A stretch of 64,000 nt of DNA from NCBI GenBank assembly GCA_038228695.1, contig JBBRPA010000008.1, forward strand, positions 11,173 through 75,172, written 5' to 3'. The position numbers and the translations under genes were made by a program. Of this stretch, positions 33,881-42,485 are shown one piece after another. Origin of the DNA: DASVRZ01 sp038228695. GTDB taxonomy: Bacteria > Verrucomicrobiota > Verrucomicrobiia > Chthoniobacterales > DASVRZ01. The notes below the pieces were generated by a model, which saw only the letters and a list, made by a program, of their open reading frames with translations, ran no database searches and was not told where the DNA came from. Each line of letters begins with the position of its first letter. The stretch's first letter is position 1.

Positions 33881-36511
33881 GTGCCACGAATCGAAACGAA
33901 AATTAAATTGTCGGTCGCGCTAGCCTTGCTGCCGGCCCTTCACCTCGTGGCCGCGCCGCTGAAACGGGCTGAAGTCACCCAAGTCATCAACGAAGTCAAA
34001 GTCATCGATTCCGCCGCGTCCGAGCGTCCGGCAGTGGCCAACGACGTGATCGAAGGTAAAACAGGCGTTCGCACCGGGCAGAAATCCCGTGCGGAGTTAG
34101 TTTTCGAGGATTCGACACTGACTCGACTCGGTGCAAACACCATCTTCAATTTTGAAAACGGCAGTCGCAATATGGATCTCGGAGCGGGCACGATCATGCT
34201 CCAAGTTCCGAAAAACGCTGGCGGTGCTACGATTCGCACGGCAGCGGTCACAGCAGCGGTCACGGGCACGACGATTCTTTTCGAATACACGCCCGGAACA
34301 AAAAAGCCGAAGCTTGGCTCCGGTAAGAACGTCGTCCCTTTCGAGAAAAACCCAGTCCCAACGGAGAAGAAATCCGACGCACCGAAGCCTGGTTATATCA
34401 AGGCGATGGTTCTCGAGGGCCATCTGCGGATCACGCTGACCACGAAATTGGGCGAATCGATTGTGCTCGGCCCCGGCCAAATGATCATCATGACCGATGA
34501 CGGCGAAGTGCTGCCCGAACCGGTGGATTTTGATATTGAGACGGTCACTTTCAGCTCGCGGCTGACCGACAACCGCTTCTGGCAAGGGCGCAAACGGCAG
34601 TTGGAATATCCTTTGATCCAAGAGGCGATCGACGACCAGGTTAAACGCAAGGATGACGGCTCTCTGATTACGACCAATCTGCTAATCAACGGTCGAGGGA
34701 CCAATGTCCTTTTCGCCAGCGTGGACGACTCCCGGTCGAATCGCGCCAACTCCAACCTGCCGAAATCGATTCCGCCGGACGCTCCGTTGCTGCCTGAACC
34801 GACGCCGACGCCGACGCCTGCGCCGGTGAACACCCTGCCGCCAGCAGAGATTACGGGTACGACCGATCTTTTCCCAGGTTCGTTACCAGGTGGGCGGCTG
34901 CGCTCGCAATGCGACTGCCAGCCTTATCCGATCTTCTACACCGGTCTTGGCACGGTGGACACGGTCGCCCGTTTGCAGGATTTCAACGGTGGCGAAACCA
35001 TCCTGCCGACGGCGGGTCGAGATTTCACGGTGATCAGCAATGGAGGGATCGATAGCATGGATGGATTGGAACTCACGGGCACGAATTACGCCCGCAATAT
35101 TTCCTCCAAATTGGTGCCCCCTGTGACCCGGGCCTTCCTGAGCCTAGATTATCGGTTTCTCACCAATGAAGTCGGTAATGTCGAATTTTTCTCCGAGGGA
35201 TCGGGCGGGGCGAGCTTTGGCGTCCGGAGCAACGACAGTGTCACTGTTCTGGTTGAAGGCGACTCAGGCAATTCATTGCGCTACGAGATCAGCGCGGAGA
35301 ATTTCATTAGCGAATCTTCCCAACTAGCGGCCTTCGTTAAGGAAAATGTCGGTGGCTACGTGACGGGCACCAACTGGCTGAAACTCCGACTCGACCTAAC
35401 GCCGTTCATTGGTGATAACGTAGTTTTTTCCATTCAAGTGCAGGACGGTCCACAGAGTCGAGATGTCGATTCTGCTTTTGCGTTCGATAATTTCAAGCTC
35501 ACGCAGACGCCCGGCAGTGAGGCCAACTCGAACCTGATTGGTGCCTTCACAGGCGATTTCAAAGAGTCGATCGTTTTTGGAACCAAGTCTTCCGAATATC
35601 TGCTACCCAACGTCCGTGGCGTGGAGAACATCAACTCCTTTGGCCCGGGGTCGGACGGTGGAAGTCTAACGCTTTCGAGCGATTTCAATTTGACGGTCAA
35701 TTCCCCGATCTTGGCTGATTCGGGCCCGAACAAACAGTCTGAGGCAGGCCCAATTCTGCCAGCCGGCCGCGGCGGGAACGTTTCGCTTAATTCCGTCGAT
35801 GGCCAGGTGGTGGTTAATTCCACTATCCAAGTGTCGTCTAACGATCAGACGACCGGCCGAGTCAGCAGCGCGGGCGGAAACATCCAGATTCAATCGCAAA
35901 AGGGGGTTAGCTCGAATTCTGCCGCTCGGAACACGGGTATCGTCATCACCGATAGCGGGCAGTTAAGCGCCCTCCTCGACGCGGCCGCAGAAGGCTCGCC
36001 GGGCTCGATTAACCTGTCCACCAACGGCTCGGATATCGTCGTTAATGGCGGCAAAATCATTGCGGAGCGCGGCACGATCGATGTGCGAAATTCGGCTGAC
36101 GGTTCGCAAATCCGCATTGGCGATCCAACCAGCGCGAACAAGCCGGAAATCCGGGGCGACGTGGTTAAAATTGGAGCCCTCGGAAACAACGGCCAAGTCC
36201 TGATTGGAGGAGGCCAGATTAGTGCCGACAGCATCCTCAAAATTTACGCGGGCGGAAACAACGGCTCGATCATTTTCCGGGCGGACACGCAGCTTAACGG
36301 GTCGTCGGACAAATATCTGGTGGCCAACACGGTCACTGTGCAAAACGGCGTGGATGTGCGCGTGAACGGACCGACTGCGGCGAAAGTTTTCACCAATAAT
36401 TCCAATTGGAGCAGCGCCACTGGCGGCAACGGAAACACATCGGGAACGTTCAGTGGCCGCGGTGCGGAAGTTCACTCGCCTTCAGTGGACACGCCACCGC
36501 CGTTTGATTGA
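33881..36511 (+). CDS. Large FecR-domain secreted protein
   Basis: 876 residues. A signal peptide (IKLSVALALLPALHLVAAPL) is followed by a FecR domain at about 45-200: GVRTGQKSRAELVFEDSTLTRLG, GAGTIMLQVPKNAGGATIRTAAV, VTAAVTGTTILFEYTP, VLEGHLRITL. Then comes a Pro-rich linker (PEPTPTPTPAPVNTLPPAE), a beta-sandwich-like domain (about 370-550, SAFAFDNFKL), and a C-terminal filamentous-adhesin-like part of short repeats (GSDGGSLTLSSDFNLTVNS, GSPGSINLSTNGSDIVVNG). It is unlike the sigma-regulating inner-membrane FecR, since there is no TM helix or sigma partner. It is probably a surface or periplasmic structural protein. Start GTG at 33881 with the purine-rich leader agaaaggaaag. Confidence 0.75.
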   Translation: MPRIETKIKLSVALALLPALHLVAAPLKRAEVTQVINEVKVIDSAASERPAVANDVIEGKTGVRTGQKSRAELVFEDSTLTRLGANTIFNFENGSRNMDLGAGTIMLQVPKNAGGATIRTAAVTAAVTGTTILFEYTPGTKKPKLGSGKNVVPFEKNPVPTEKKSDAPKPGYIKAMVLEGHLRITLTTKLGESIVLGPGQMIIMTDDGEVLPEPVDFDIETVTFSSRLTDNRFWQGRKRQLEYPLIQEAIDDQVKRKDDGSLITTNLLINGRGTNVLFASVDDSRSNRANSNLPKSIPPDAPLLPEPTPTPTPAPVNTLPPAEITGTTDLFPGSLPGGRLRSQCDCQPYPIFYTGLGTVDTVARLQDFNGGETILPTAGRDFTVISNGGIDSMDGLELTGTNYARNISSKLVPPVTRAFLSLDYRFLTNEVGNVEFFSEGSGGASFGVRSNDSVTVLVEGDSGNSLRYEISAENFISESSQLAAFVKENVGGYVTGTNWLKLRLDLTPFIGDNVVFSIQVQDGPQSRDVDSAFAFDNFKLTQTPGSEANSNLIGAFTGDFKESIVFGTKSSEYLLPNVRGVENINSFGPGSDGGSLTLSSDFNLTVNSPILADSGPNKQSEAGPILPAGRGGNVSLNSVDGQVVVNSTIQVSSNDQTTGRVSSAGGNIQIQSQKGVSSNSAARNTGIVITDSGQLSALLDAAAEGSPGSINLSTNGSDIVVNGGKIIAERGTIDVRNSADGSQIRIGDPTSANKPEIRGDVVKIGALGNNGQVLIGGGQISADSILKIYAGGNNGSIIFRADTQLNGSSDKYLVANTVTVQNGVDVRVNGPTAAKVFTNNSNWSSATGGNGNTSGTFSGRGAEVHSPSVDTPPPFD

Positions 36512-36538
36512 TTCAGTAGCTCAATCGGCGGGCAGTTT

Positions 36539-36709
36539 TTAGAGCGGTTTAAACCATACTCTAGCCGCCACTTTGCAGCGGCGAGGGCCGCAGGACTGGG
36601 TCAGCAGCTCGGGCAGGGTGTTTGCACACAGCCGCTTCACTGCCGCCGCACCCCTGCAACCCCCGGCGCCCGCAAATTAATGGCCACATTATTATTTAAA
36701 ACGCTCTAA
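36539..36709. repeat. 171-bp element with 15-bp terminal inverted repeats (MITE-like)
   Basis: The ends ttagagcggtttaaa (36539-36553) and tttaaaacgctctaa (36695-36709) match in 14 of 15 positions as inverted repeats, with TA just inside the outer T on both sides. The left end also holds the palindrome ggtttaaacc. The GC-rich interior (gccgcaggactgggtcagc region) has no reading frame. The right end covers the stop codon of the minus-strand regulator. It looks like a non-autonomous transposable element with a TA target, but no related transposase is in the window. Confidence 0.5.
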
Positions 36710-37347
36710 CCGAGGGTGAACTCAGCGGAGAACTGACCGCCCTCTTTTTTCTCTGAGCGTTTTACGTCCGTGCGAAGTAGTTTGCGGAACATCTCTTCCT
36801 CCATCTTCGCGATATTAGGATAAAGCTCGAGCAGATCCATGATCGGCGAGTGACGCTCCACGATTTTTTTTGAACCCTTTTCGCTGATCACGTCGCTGAT
36901 GTACCCTTCAGCGTCGCGAATCTTGGCGAGTGATTTCGCCCGTTCGGCGGTGGTTTCGCCCTTGATTTTGCCCGCGAGCCGGTCGGTTTCTTTTTGGAAC
37001 AGCTTGAAAAGTAATTTCTCGGCAGCAGTTGCCCCAAAAAGCGAATTGGCCGCCTCAAGAATGCCGACCGTGACCGGGTTGGCCGCCTCGGGAAACAATT
37101 CCAGAGCCTTTTCCGTGAGCAGATAATTCAGCTCGGGGCGACCAATGCGCCCGGTTAGATTCGGTGCACGTCGCGTCATTAGGAAGCCTTCGCGATGCAG
37201 CGCGATGCAGTGCTGCTTTACGCCCATGTAGCTCATGCCTAGTTTGTCGGCCATAGCGGAAACGGCTATTCCGCCACTGCGCTTGAGCAGATTGATGATG
37301 CTGATGCGCTGGCTGCGCCCGATTTGTTCGATGATTTTCTGACTCAT
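36706..37347 (-). CDS. Winged-helix transcriptional regulator (ArsR/SufR-like)
   Basis: A 213-residue cytoplasmic regulator. N-terminal wHTH: GRSQRISIINLLKRSGGIAVSAMADKL, then GMSYMGVKQHCIALHREGFL, wing RRAPNLTGRIGRPELNYLLT. The C-terminal 120 residues are helical and charged, without the Cys cluster of SufR, so there is no Fe-S sensing motif. The layout follows COG2345-type regulators. The ATG at 37347 is preferred; a longer frame exists upstream but overlaps htrA. It starts 17 bases after the stop of the second htrA gene and is likely in its operon. Its stop codon lies in the end of a small inverted-repeat element. Confidence 0.72.
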   Translation of the reverse strand: MSQKIIEQIGRSQRISIINLLKRSGGIAVSAMADKLGMSYMGVKQHCIALHREGFLMTRRAPNLTGRIGRPELNYLLTEKALELFPEAANPVTVGILEAANSLFGATAAEKLLFKLFQKETDRLAGKIKGETTAERAKSLAKIRDAEGYISDVISEKGSKKIVERHSPIMDLLELYPNIAKMEEEMFRKLLRTDVKRSEKKEGGQFSAEFTLG

Positions 37348-37363
37348 AATTTGAATTTTCTCT

Positions 37364-38866
37364 TTATTCGCCCGGTTTGAGGACGAGAAATGCGCTTCCT
37401 TTTTCCCGCTCCACAAAGAGAAGGGTGCCTTTGGTCGGGTTGCCTTTTTTCACAGCGTCGGCAAACGATTTCTCGTCGCGCACTGGTTGGGAGTTGACCT
37501 CCGTAATCACGTCGCCAATCACCAGACCCGCGGCGGCCGCTTCGCTGCCGGTTTCGACGTCAGTGACGATCAATCCGCCTTTGCTTTTTATTTTGCGGGC
37601 AGCAGCGAGTTCGGGAGTGATTTCTTGGATCTCTAGCCCGAGCCCCGGCGATTGGCTCTGGGTGTCCTCGTCTTTCAGCGAATCGGTCGCCGGCGGTTCA
37701 TCCGATTTGTCGGGCGCGTCCGGATCGGAGTCCGGGGTTACGTCGCCTAGGCGATTCGGGGAATTGAGGTTGGTTGGCATTTCCCCTGTTTTCACGGGAA
37801 TGACCATTTCTCGGCCTTCGCGCCATACGGCTAGTTGGACGGACTGGCCAATTTTTTTCTTCTGGACTTCGCGCTGGAGATCGACCGTTTCGTTAATGCT
37901 CACACCGTCCACTTTCAGGATCACATCGGAAGGGCGTAAATCACTCTGCAAGGCAGGTCCATCATCGGAAAGACTTTGCACGATCACGCCTCCTTTCAAA
38001 CCTGGAAATTTTCGGTTAGGCTTTGAAAATTCCTTGATCGATTGAATGCCCAGTCCGAGCCACGGACGCGAGATTTTTCCGCGGACGATGAGTTCCTCCC
38101 CGATTTTTCGCAGCATGTTCGAGGAAATGGCGAACCCCAAACCCTTGTTGATGCCTTGAATGAGGGTATTCATACCCACCACGCGCCCGTCGAGGTCGAG
38201 GAGTGGGCCGCCGCTGTTTCCTGGGTTGATCGACGCATCCGTTTGCAGGAAATCTTCAAACAACCCGCTCCAGCGCCAGTCGAGCAGGTTCTGGTTGCGT
38301 CCTTTACCGCTGATCACCCCGGTCGTGAACGAATAGGTGAAATTGTAAGGTGCCCCGATTACGCAGGCGATCTGGCCGACCCGCACCGTATCGCTGTCGG
38401 CAAACTCCGGCACCGGCAAATCTTTCGCGTTGATCTTGATAACTGCCACTTCGGACATCGGATCGTTGCCGACGACCGTTGCCGGAAAGGAGCGACCGTC
38501 CTTCAATTTCACGGTCATTTTCGCCGTGGCATCGACCACGTGGCTGTTGGTGTAAATGTAGCCGTCCGCGCGGCAGACGATGCCCGAGCCCTCGCTCAAT
38601 TCGGCTGGCGCTTGGGCGGGTTCGCTCTCTTGGTCGGAATTTCCCGGAGGCCGAAATAAATCCAGCGGCGACTGCGCTGTGGGGTCCGCTTTTTTTTCGA
38701 TCTCGATGACCACGACCGAGGGAGAGACTTTGTCGAAGACGCCCACATAGGCCTCATTTAACTGGCGCACCAGATCGCTCGGTCCCGCCGCTCTGGCCGG
38801 GATGGCGACCACTGCCAGCAGGCCCAAAGGAAGGAATAAATATCGTGAAAACATGTTTGCCTGCAT
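37364..38866 (-). CDS. HtrA/DegP-type serine protease with two PDZ domains (second copy)
   Basis: About 500 residues. Signal peptide FSRYLFLPLGLLAVVAIPARA. Protease domain with His in IYTNSHVVDAT, Asp in MSEVAVIKIN and Ser in INPGNSGGPLLDL. PDZ1 follows from RPWLGLGIQSIKEF, then an acidic linker (DVTPDSDPDAPDKSDEPPATD), and PDZ2 from GLGLEIQEITPELAAARKI. It is only distantly similar to the first HtrA, so it is not a recent duplication. The ATG at 38866 is chosen; the ATG at 38854 is also possible, and the open frame continues to a TTG. It is followed by a wHTH regulator, and divergent from kamA. Confidence 0.88.
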   Translation of the reverse strand: MQANMFSRYLFLPLGLLAVVAIPARAAGPSDLVRQLNEAYVGVFDKVSPSVVVIEIEKKADPTAQSPLDLFRPPGNSDQESEPAQAPAELSEGSGIVCRADGYIYTNSHVVDATAKMTVKLKDGRSFPATVVGNDPMSEVAVIKINAKDLPVPEFADSDTVRVGQIACVIGAPYNFTYSFTTGVISGKGRNQNLLDWRWSGLFEDFLQTDASINPGNSGGPLLDLDGRVVGMNTLIQGINKGLGFAISSNMLRKIGEELIVRGKISRPWLGLGIQSIKEFSKPNRKFPGLKGGVIVQSLSDDGPALQSDLRPSDVILKVDGVSINETVDLQREVQKKKIGQSVQLAVWREGREMVIPVKTGEMPTNLNSPNRLGDVTPDSDPDAPDKSDEPPATDSLKDEDTQSQSPGLGLEIQEITPELAAARKIKSKGGLIVTDVETGSEAAAAGLVIGDVITEVNSQPVRDEKSFADAVKKGNPTKGTLLFVEREKGSAFLVLKPGE

Positions 38867-39005
38867 CGCAGACCGAAGAATCGTCAAAGTTGTTCAAAAT
38901 GCAAATCCGCAACCCGGCCCCGAAACGATATTTTCGGCACAGAGAGACGCTGCGTGGAACGCAGTTTGACAATCGGGCAAGGTCCTCTAATTTGCAGCTA
39001 ATTCG

Positions 39006-40235
39006 ATGAATATAGAACAAACGGTCGCCTCACAAGAGGTCCTGCCGGAAAAGAAATTTGTCTCCCTCGCCCCCGGTTATTGGCCGGAGGCGTCTCCCGA
39101 ACAGTGGAACGACTGGAAATGGCAGCTCAAAAACCGCGTCACGACTCTCGCGCAACTCGAGAAACATCTCGTCCTTTCCAGTGAGGAGCGCGCCGGAGTG
39201 CTTCTCGCTGGCACCAAGCTCGCCCTCGCGGTGACCCCGCATTATTTCAACCTGATCGAGCGCGATAACCCGGAGTGCCCCATCCGCCGCCAAGTCATCC
39301 CCCGCGTCGAGGAAAGCTGGACCTCGCCTTACGACATGGCCGATCCCTGCGGAGAAGACAGTCACATGCCCGTTCCCGGGCTCGTCCATCGCTATCCCGA
39401 CCGCGTCCTCTTTTTGGTCACCGATCGGTGCGCCGCCTACTGCCGCTATTGCACTCGCGCCCGCGTGGTCAGCGGTGTGGGCGAACAGGAACTCCACACC
39501 GACTTCGAACAAGCCTTCGCCTACCTCGAAAAACACACCGAAGTCCGCGACGTCCTCCTCTCGGGCGGCGATGCCTTGCTCTTTTCCGACGACAAACTCG
39601 AATACCTCCTCAGCCGCCTGCGGAAAATCGAGCACATCGAATTCCTCCGCATCGGCAGTCGCGTCCCCATCTTCCTCCCGCAGCGCATCACCCCCAAGCT
39701 CTGTCAGATGCTCCAAAAATATCACCCGCTCTGGGTCAGCATCCACACCAACCACCCTCGCGAACTCACCACCGAAGTCCGCGCCGGTCTTGAAATGATG
39801 GCCAACCACGGCATCCCCTTGGGCAACCAGAGCGTGCTGCTGAAAGGCGTCAACGACACGCTGCCCGTCATGAAAGCGCTCGTCCACAAGTTGCTCATGT
39901 GCCGTGTCCGACCCTACTACATTTACCAGTGCGACCTCATCAACGGCTCCTCGCACCTCCGCACCTCCGTCGCGAAAGGTGTTGAGATCATTGAGGGCTT
40001 GCGCGGACACACCACCGGCTATGCCGTTCCGCAATTCGTCATCGACGCTCCCGGCGGCGGCGGCAAAGTGCCGATTAATCCCGGCTATGTCCTGCATCAC
40101 GACCACGAGCGCATCGTCATTCGCAATTACGAAGGCGAAATTTTTGAGTATCCCGAAGTGCCGGATTCAGCGCATGGCCAGCCCGTCCCGCCCGTCCGCG
40201 AGCGGAAATATTACGAGGAATATCTCTACAGCTAA
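39006..40235 (+). CDS. kamA: Lysine 2,3-aminomutase (radical SAM, PLP)
   Basis: A 409-residue radical SAM aminomutase converting L-lysine to beta-lysine. The cluster motif is C-x3-C-x2-C in VTDRCAAYCRYCTRAR. Other marks are DVLLSGGDALL, RIGSRVPIFLPQRIT, WVSIHTNHPREL, YYIYQCDLINGSSHLRTSV and the PLP-lysine loop FVIDAPGGGGKVP. The length and the C-terminal extension fit the KamA family rather than the shorter EpmB. Beta-lysine may serve as an osmolyte or in lysine breakdown; no partner genes are nearby. The ATG at 39006 is used. Confidence 0.92.
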   Translation: MNIEQTVASQEVLPEKKFVSLAPGYWPEASPEQWNDWKWQLKNRVTTLAQLEKHLVLSSEERAGVLLAGTKLALAVTPHYFNLIERDNPECPIRRQVIPRVEESWTSPYDMADPCGEDSHMPVPGLVHRYPDRVLFLVTDRCAAYCRYCTRARVVSGVGEQELHTDFEQAFAYLEKHTEVRDVLLSGGDALLFSDDKLEYLLSRLRKIEHIEFLRIGSRVPIFLPQRITPKLCQMLQKYHPLWVSIHTNHPRELTTEVRAGLEMMANHGIPLGNQSVLLKGVNDTLPVMKALVHKLLMCRVRPYYIYQCDLINGSSHLRTSVAKGVEIIEGLRGHTTGYAVPQFVIDAPGGGGKVPINPGYVLHHDHERIVIRNYEGEIFEYPEVPDSAHGQPVPPVRERKYYEEYLYS

Positions 40236-40479
40236 CGGCTGCCCCTGCGGAAGTCAGTTGATTGGATCACGGAGGGGGGCAGATCTCTCTGGTTTCGTCG
40301 GTGGAAGGGGCGTGCCGCCAAAATCGCAGAAATTTATCTTGTCAGCGCCGGGGAATTTGTCGTTAATGCGGATTCTGTTTCGCTGGTTTGCATGCGCTGG
40401 GAAATTTAGAGCCAGTGCGTGGGTTTCACCGAAACAGCTTCACCGCCTGTTTCTTTTTGACCCGCCAACTATCCACACC

Positions 40480-42390
40480 ATGAGTAAATACCCGCAGAAG
40501 GCCACGTTTATTGTAGGAACTTTTGGCTTGGTTTTCTTCTTTTTCCTCGCCTCGGGCGGATCGGTTCAGGCGGGAAAAATTTACGCGCTCAGCACCTCGT
40601 CCTTCGACACTTCCGGTGAGGGCTCTACCGAGACAGTGGACATGGACGTCGAGGGCACGCTCGATTGGGCGATACCCGCAACGGGCATCCGGAAAAACGT
40701 GGGTGAGGTGGGTAATTTCAAAATCCGCGCCGCCGACCCGTCCTACCCATTTAGCTTCAGCCTGCTCGAATTTCTTTTTGGCGACATCCAGGGCAGTGGA
40801 AATGCTCCGGATTTTGCATCCAATCGCTATACGGGAGCATCCGGAGTTCAATTTCGTTTTCCCGAAACAGTGCGTCTGAGCACTAACTTGTTCGTGGCTT
40901 CGCCGACCAATGTAAACAACGTCAACGTTTACGACCGAACTGGCACACAGGGTTCCTCGCAAATCGTCGAAAATCAGTCGATATTCGTCGCACCCACTGG
41001 CTATAGTTTTGCGGTTGAGGCCGCACCCACCGAGTTGCGCACGATCAACGTTTACCTCGGGGCCTATTACGTCGCCTATCGGGTAGAATTCTCGTGGGAT
41101 GGATTTAACTCGATTGATCAAACGATCGAAAGCAATAACCCGCTCAATAGCCCAAGTCGGCAGGTTTCCCAAAAAATTAGTGTTGATTACCGAGGCTCTT
41201 TTGACGGTGAATTTCTCTCGATTCGGGTGATCCCCGACACATCGATTTTTCAGATTCTACCGAGCGCTTACTACCTGCATGGAGCGGCCATCACCATGTC
41301 GACTCTCTCCTTGGTCGGACCAGAAGGACCGCAAGGTCCGGCCGGACCGATAGGAGATACTGGACCGATTGGCGATACGGGGCCCCAAGGGCTGGAAGGG
41401 CCTGCGGGAACCCCTGGCGAACAAGGTCCAGCAGGACCGATTGGCGATACAGGACCTCAAGGAAGTCCGGGCGAACCCGGGTTGGATGGTCCGATTGGTC
41501 CAACCGGCAGCACTGGTCCGGTAGGGCCGATTGGAGATAGTGGGCCCCAAGGGCTGGAAGGGCCTGCGGGAACGCCTGGCGAGCAAGGTCCGGCAGGACC
41601 GATTGGCGATACAGGACCTCAAGGAAATCCGGGCGAACCCGGGTTGGATGGCCCGATCGGTCCAACCGGCAGCACCGGCCCTGAAGGTCCGGCAGGTCCG
41701 GCAGGTCCGACAGGAGATGTTGGCCCCCAAGGAAATTCCGGCGATCCCGGGTTGGATGGTCTGCCAGGTGTGACTGGACCGCAAGGAAACCCAGGTCCAC
41801 AAGGCTCGGCGGGTCCGACGGGTGCGCAAGGCACCCAAGGTCCAGCAGGCCAGACGGGTGCGCAAGGCACCCAAGGTCCAGCAGGCCAGACGGGTAGCAC
41901 CGGCGCACAGGGTCCAGCAGGCCAGACGGGCAGCACCGGCGCACAGGGTCCAGCAGGGCAGACGGGCAGCACCGGCGCACAAGGTCCAGTAGGTTTGACT
42001 GGCAGCACTGGCGCACAGGGTCCAGCAGGTTTGACTGGCAGCACTGGCAGCACTGGCGCACAGGGTCCAGCAGGCCAGATGGGCAGTATTGGCGCACAAG
42101 GTCCAGCAGGACCGATGGGCAGTAGCGGTGCAGAGGGTCCAGCAGGGCCGATGGGCGACACTGGTCCGCAAGGTCCGATTGGGCCACAAGGTTCTTCGGG
42201 GTTGGACGGAGCTGTCGGCCCGCAGGGAGCCACCGGCGATGGACTGATCTGCGGGGCCGTATTGTTGCTCGACATCAATTGTCCCCCTCCAGCTGGTTAC
42301 ACCTTTATCGGCTCGCAGGATGCCACTTTCCGGGCACCCAACGGGCGAACTGGTAAAATTAAGTGGAAGATTTACCGGAAGAACCAATAA
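40480..42390 (+). CDS. Collagen-like secreted protein (GPx-rich)
   Basis: About 636 residues. Signal peptide FIVGTFGLVFFFFLASGGSVQA. A globular N-terminal domain (about 33-275) includes GKIYALSTSSFD, GTLDWAIPATGIRK, NFKIRAADP and SFAVEAAPTELRTINVYLGAYYVAY. A collagen-like region follows from about 278 to 585 with unbroken Gly-X-Y triplets (GPQGPAGPIGDTGPIGDTG), Pro-rich first, then GSTGAQGPAGQT-type. A 50-residue C-terminal cap follows: LLLDINCPPPAGYTFIGSQ ending NGRTGKIKWKIYRKNQ. It shares all three parts with the next gene. It is probably a surface fibre or matrix protein. Long open frames on the opposite strand are by-products of the repeats. Confidence 0.88.
   Translation: MSKYPQKATFIVGTFGLVFFFFLASGGSVQAGKIYALSTSSFDTSGEGSTETVDMDVEGTLDWAIPATGIRKNVGEVGNFKIRAADPSYPFSFSLLEFLFGDIQGSGNAPDFASNRYTGASGVQFRFPETVRLSTNLFVASPTNVNNVNVYDRTGTQGSSQIVENQSIFVAPTGYSFAVEAAPTELRTINVYLGAYYVAYRVEFSWDGFNSIDQTIESNNPLNSPSRQVSQKISVDYRGSFDGEFLSIRVIPDTSIFQILPSAYYLHGAAITMSTLSLVGPEGPQGPAGPIGDTGPIGDTGPQGLEGPAGTPGEQGPAGPIGDTGPQGSPGEPGLDGPIGPTGSTGPVGPIGDSGPQGLEGPAGTPGEQGPAGPIGDTGPQGNPGEPGLDGPIGPTGSTGPEGPAGPAGPTGDVGPQGNSGDPGLDGLPGVTGPQGNPGPQGSAGPTGAQGTQGPAGQTGAQGTQGPAGQTGSTGAQGPAGQTGSTGAQGPAGQTGSTGAQGPVGLTGSTGAQGPAGLTGSTGSTGAQGPAGQMGSIGAQGPAGPMGSSGAEGPAGPMGDTGPQGPIGPQGSSGLDGAVGPQGATGDGLICGAVLLLDINCPPPAGYTFIGSQDATFRAPNGRTGKIKWKIYRKNQ
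41381..41704 (+). repeat. Tandem 162-bp duplication in the collagen-like region
   Basis: Two copies (41381-41542 and 41543-41704) begin ggccccaagggctggaaggg and run at about 90 percent identity over most of their length. Each encodes 18 Gly-X-Y triplets (54 residues) with GPQGLEGPAGTPGEQGPAG and GEPGLDGPIGPTGSTGP. They show growth of the collagen domain by unequal exchange in multiples of the triplet. Confidence 0.85.
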
Positions 42391-42485
42391 ACGCCCCGTC
42401 CCGAAAGCTCTCCTCATAACCTGAACGGAGGCTCGCAATCGTCCCGGTGCTCGTTCCGAACAAGATTTTCTTTTTCTACCCACTC

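Noticed and set aside
41257..42483. Long reading frames opposite the collagen-like region of the first gene (300-400 residues, rich in Cys/Trp/Pro)
   Set aside because: They are mirror images of Gly-X-Y repeats; composition is set by the repeat, there is no start region or known domain, and the plus-strand gene has signal peptide and cap.
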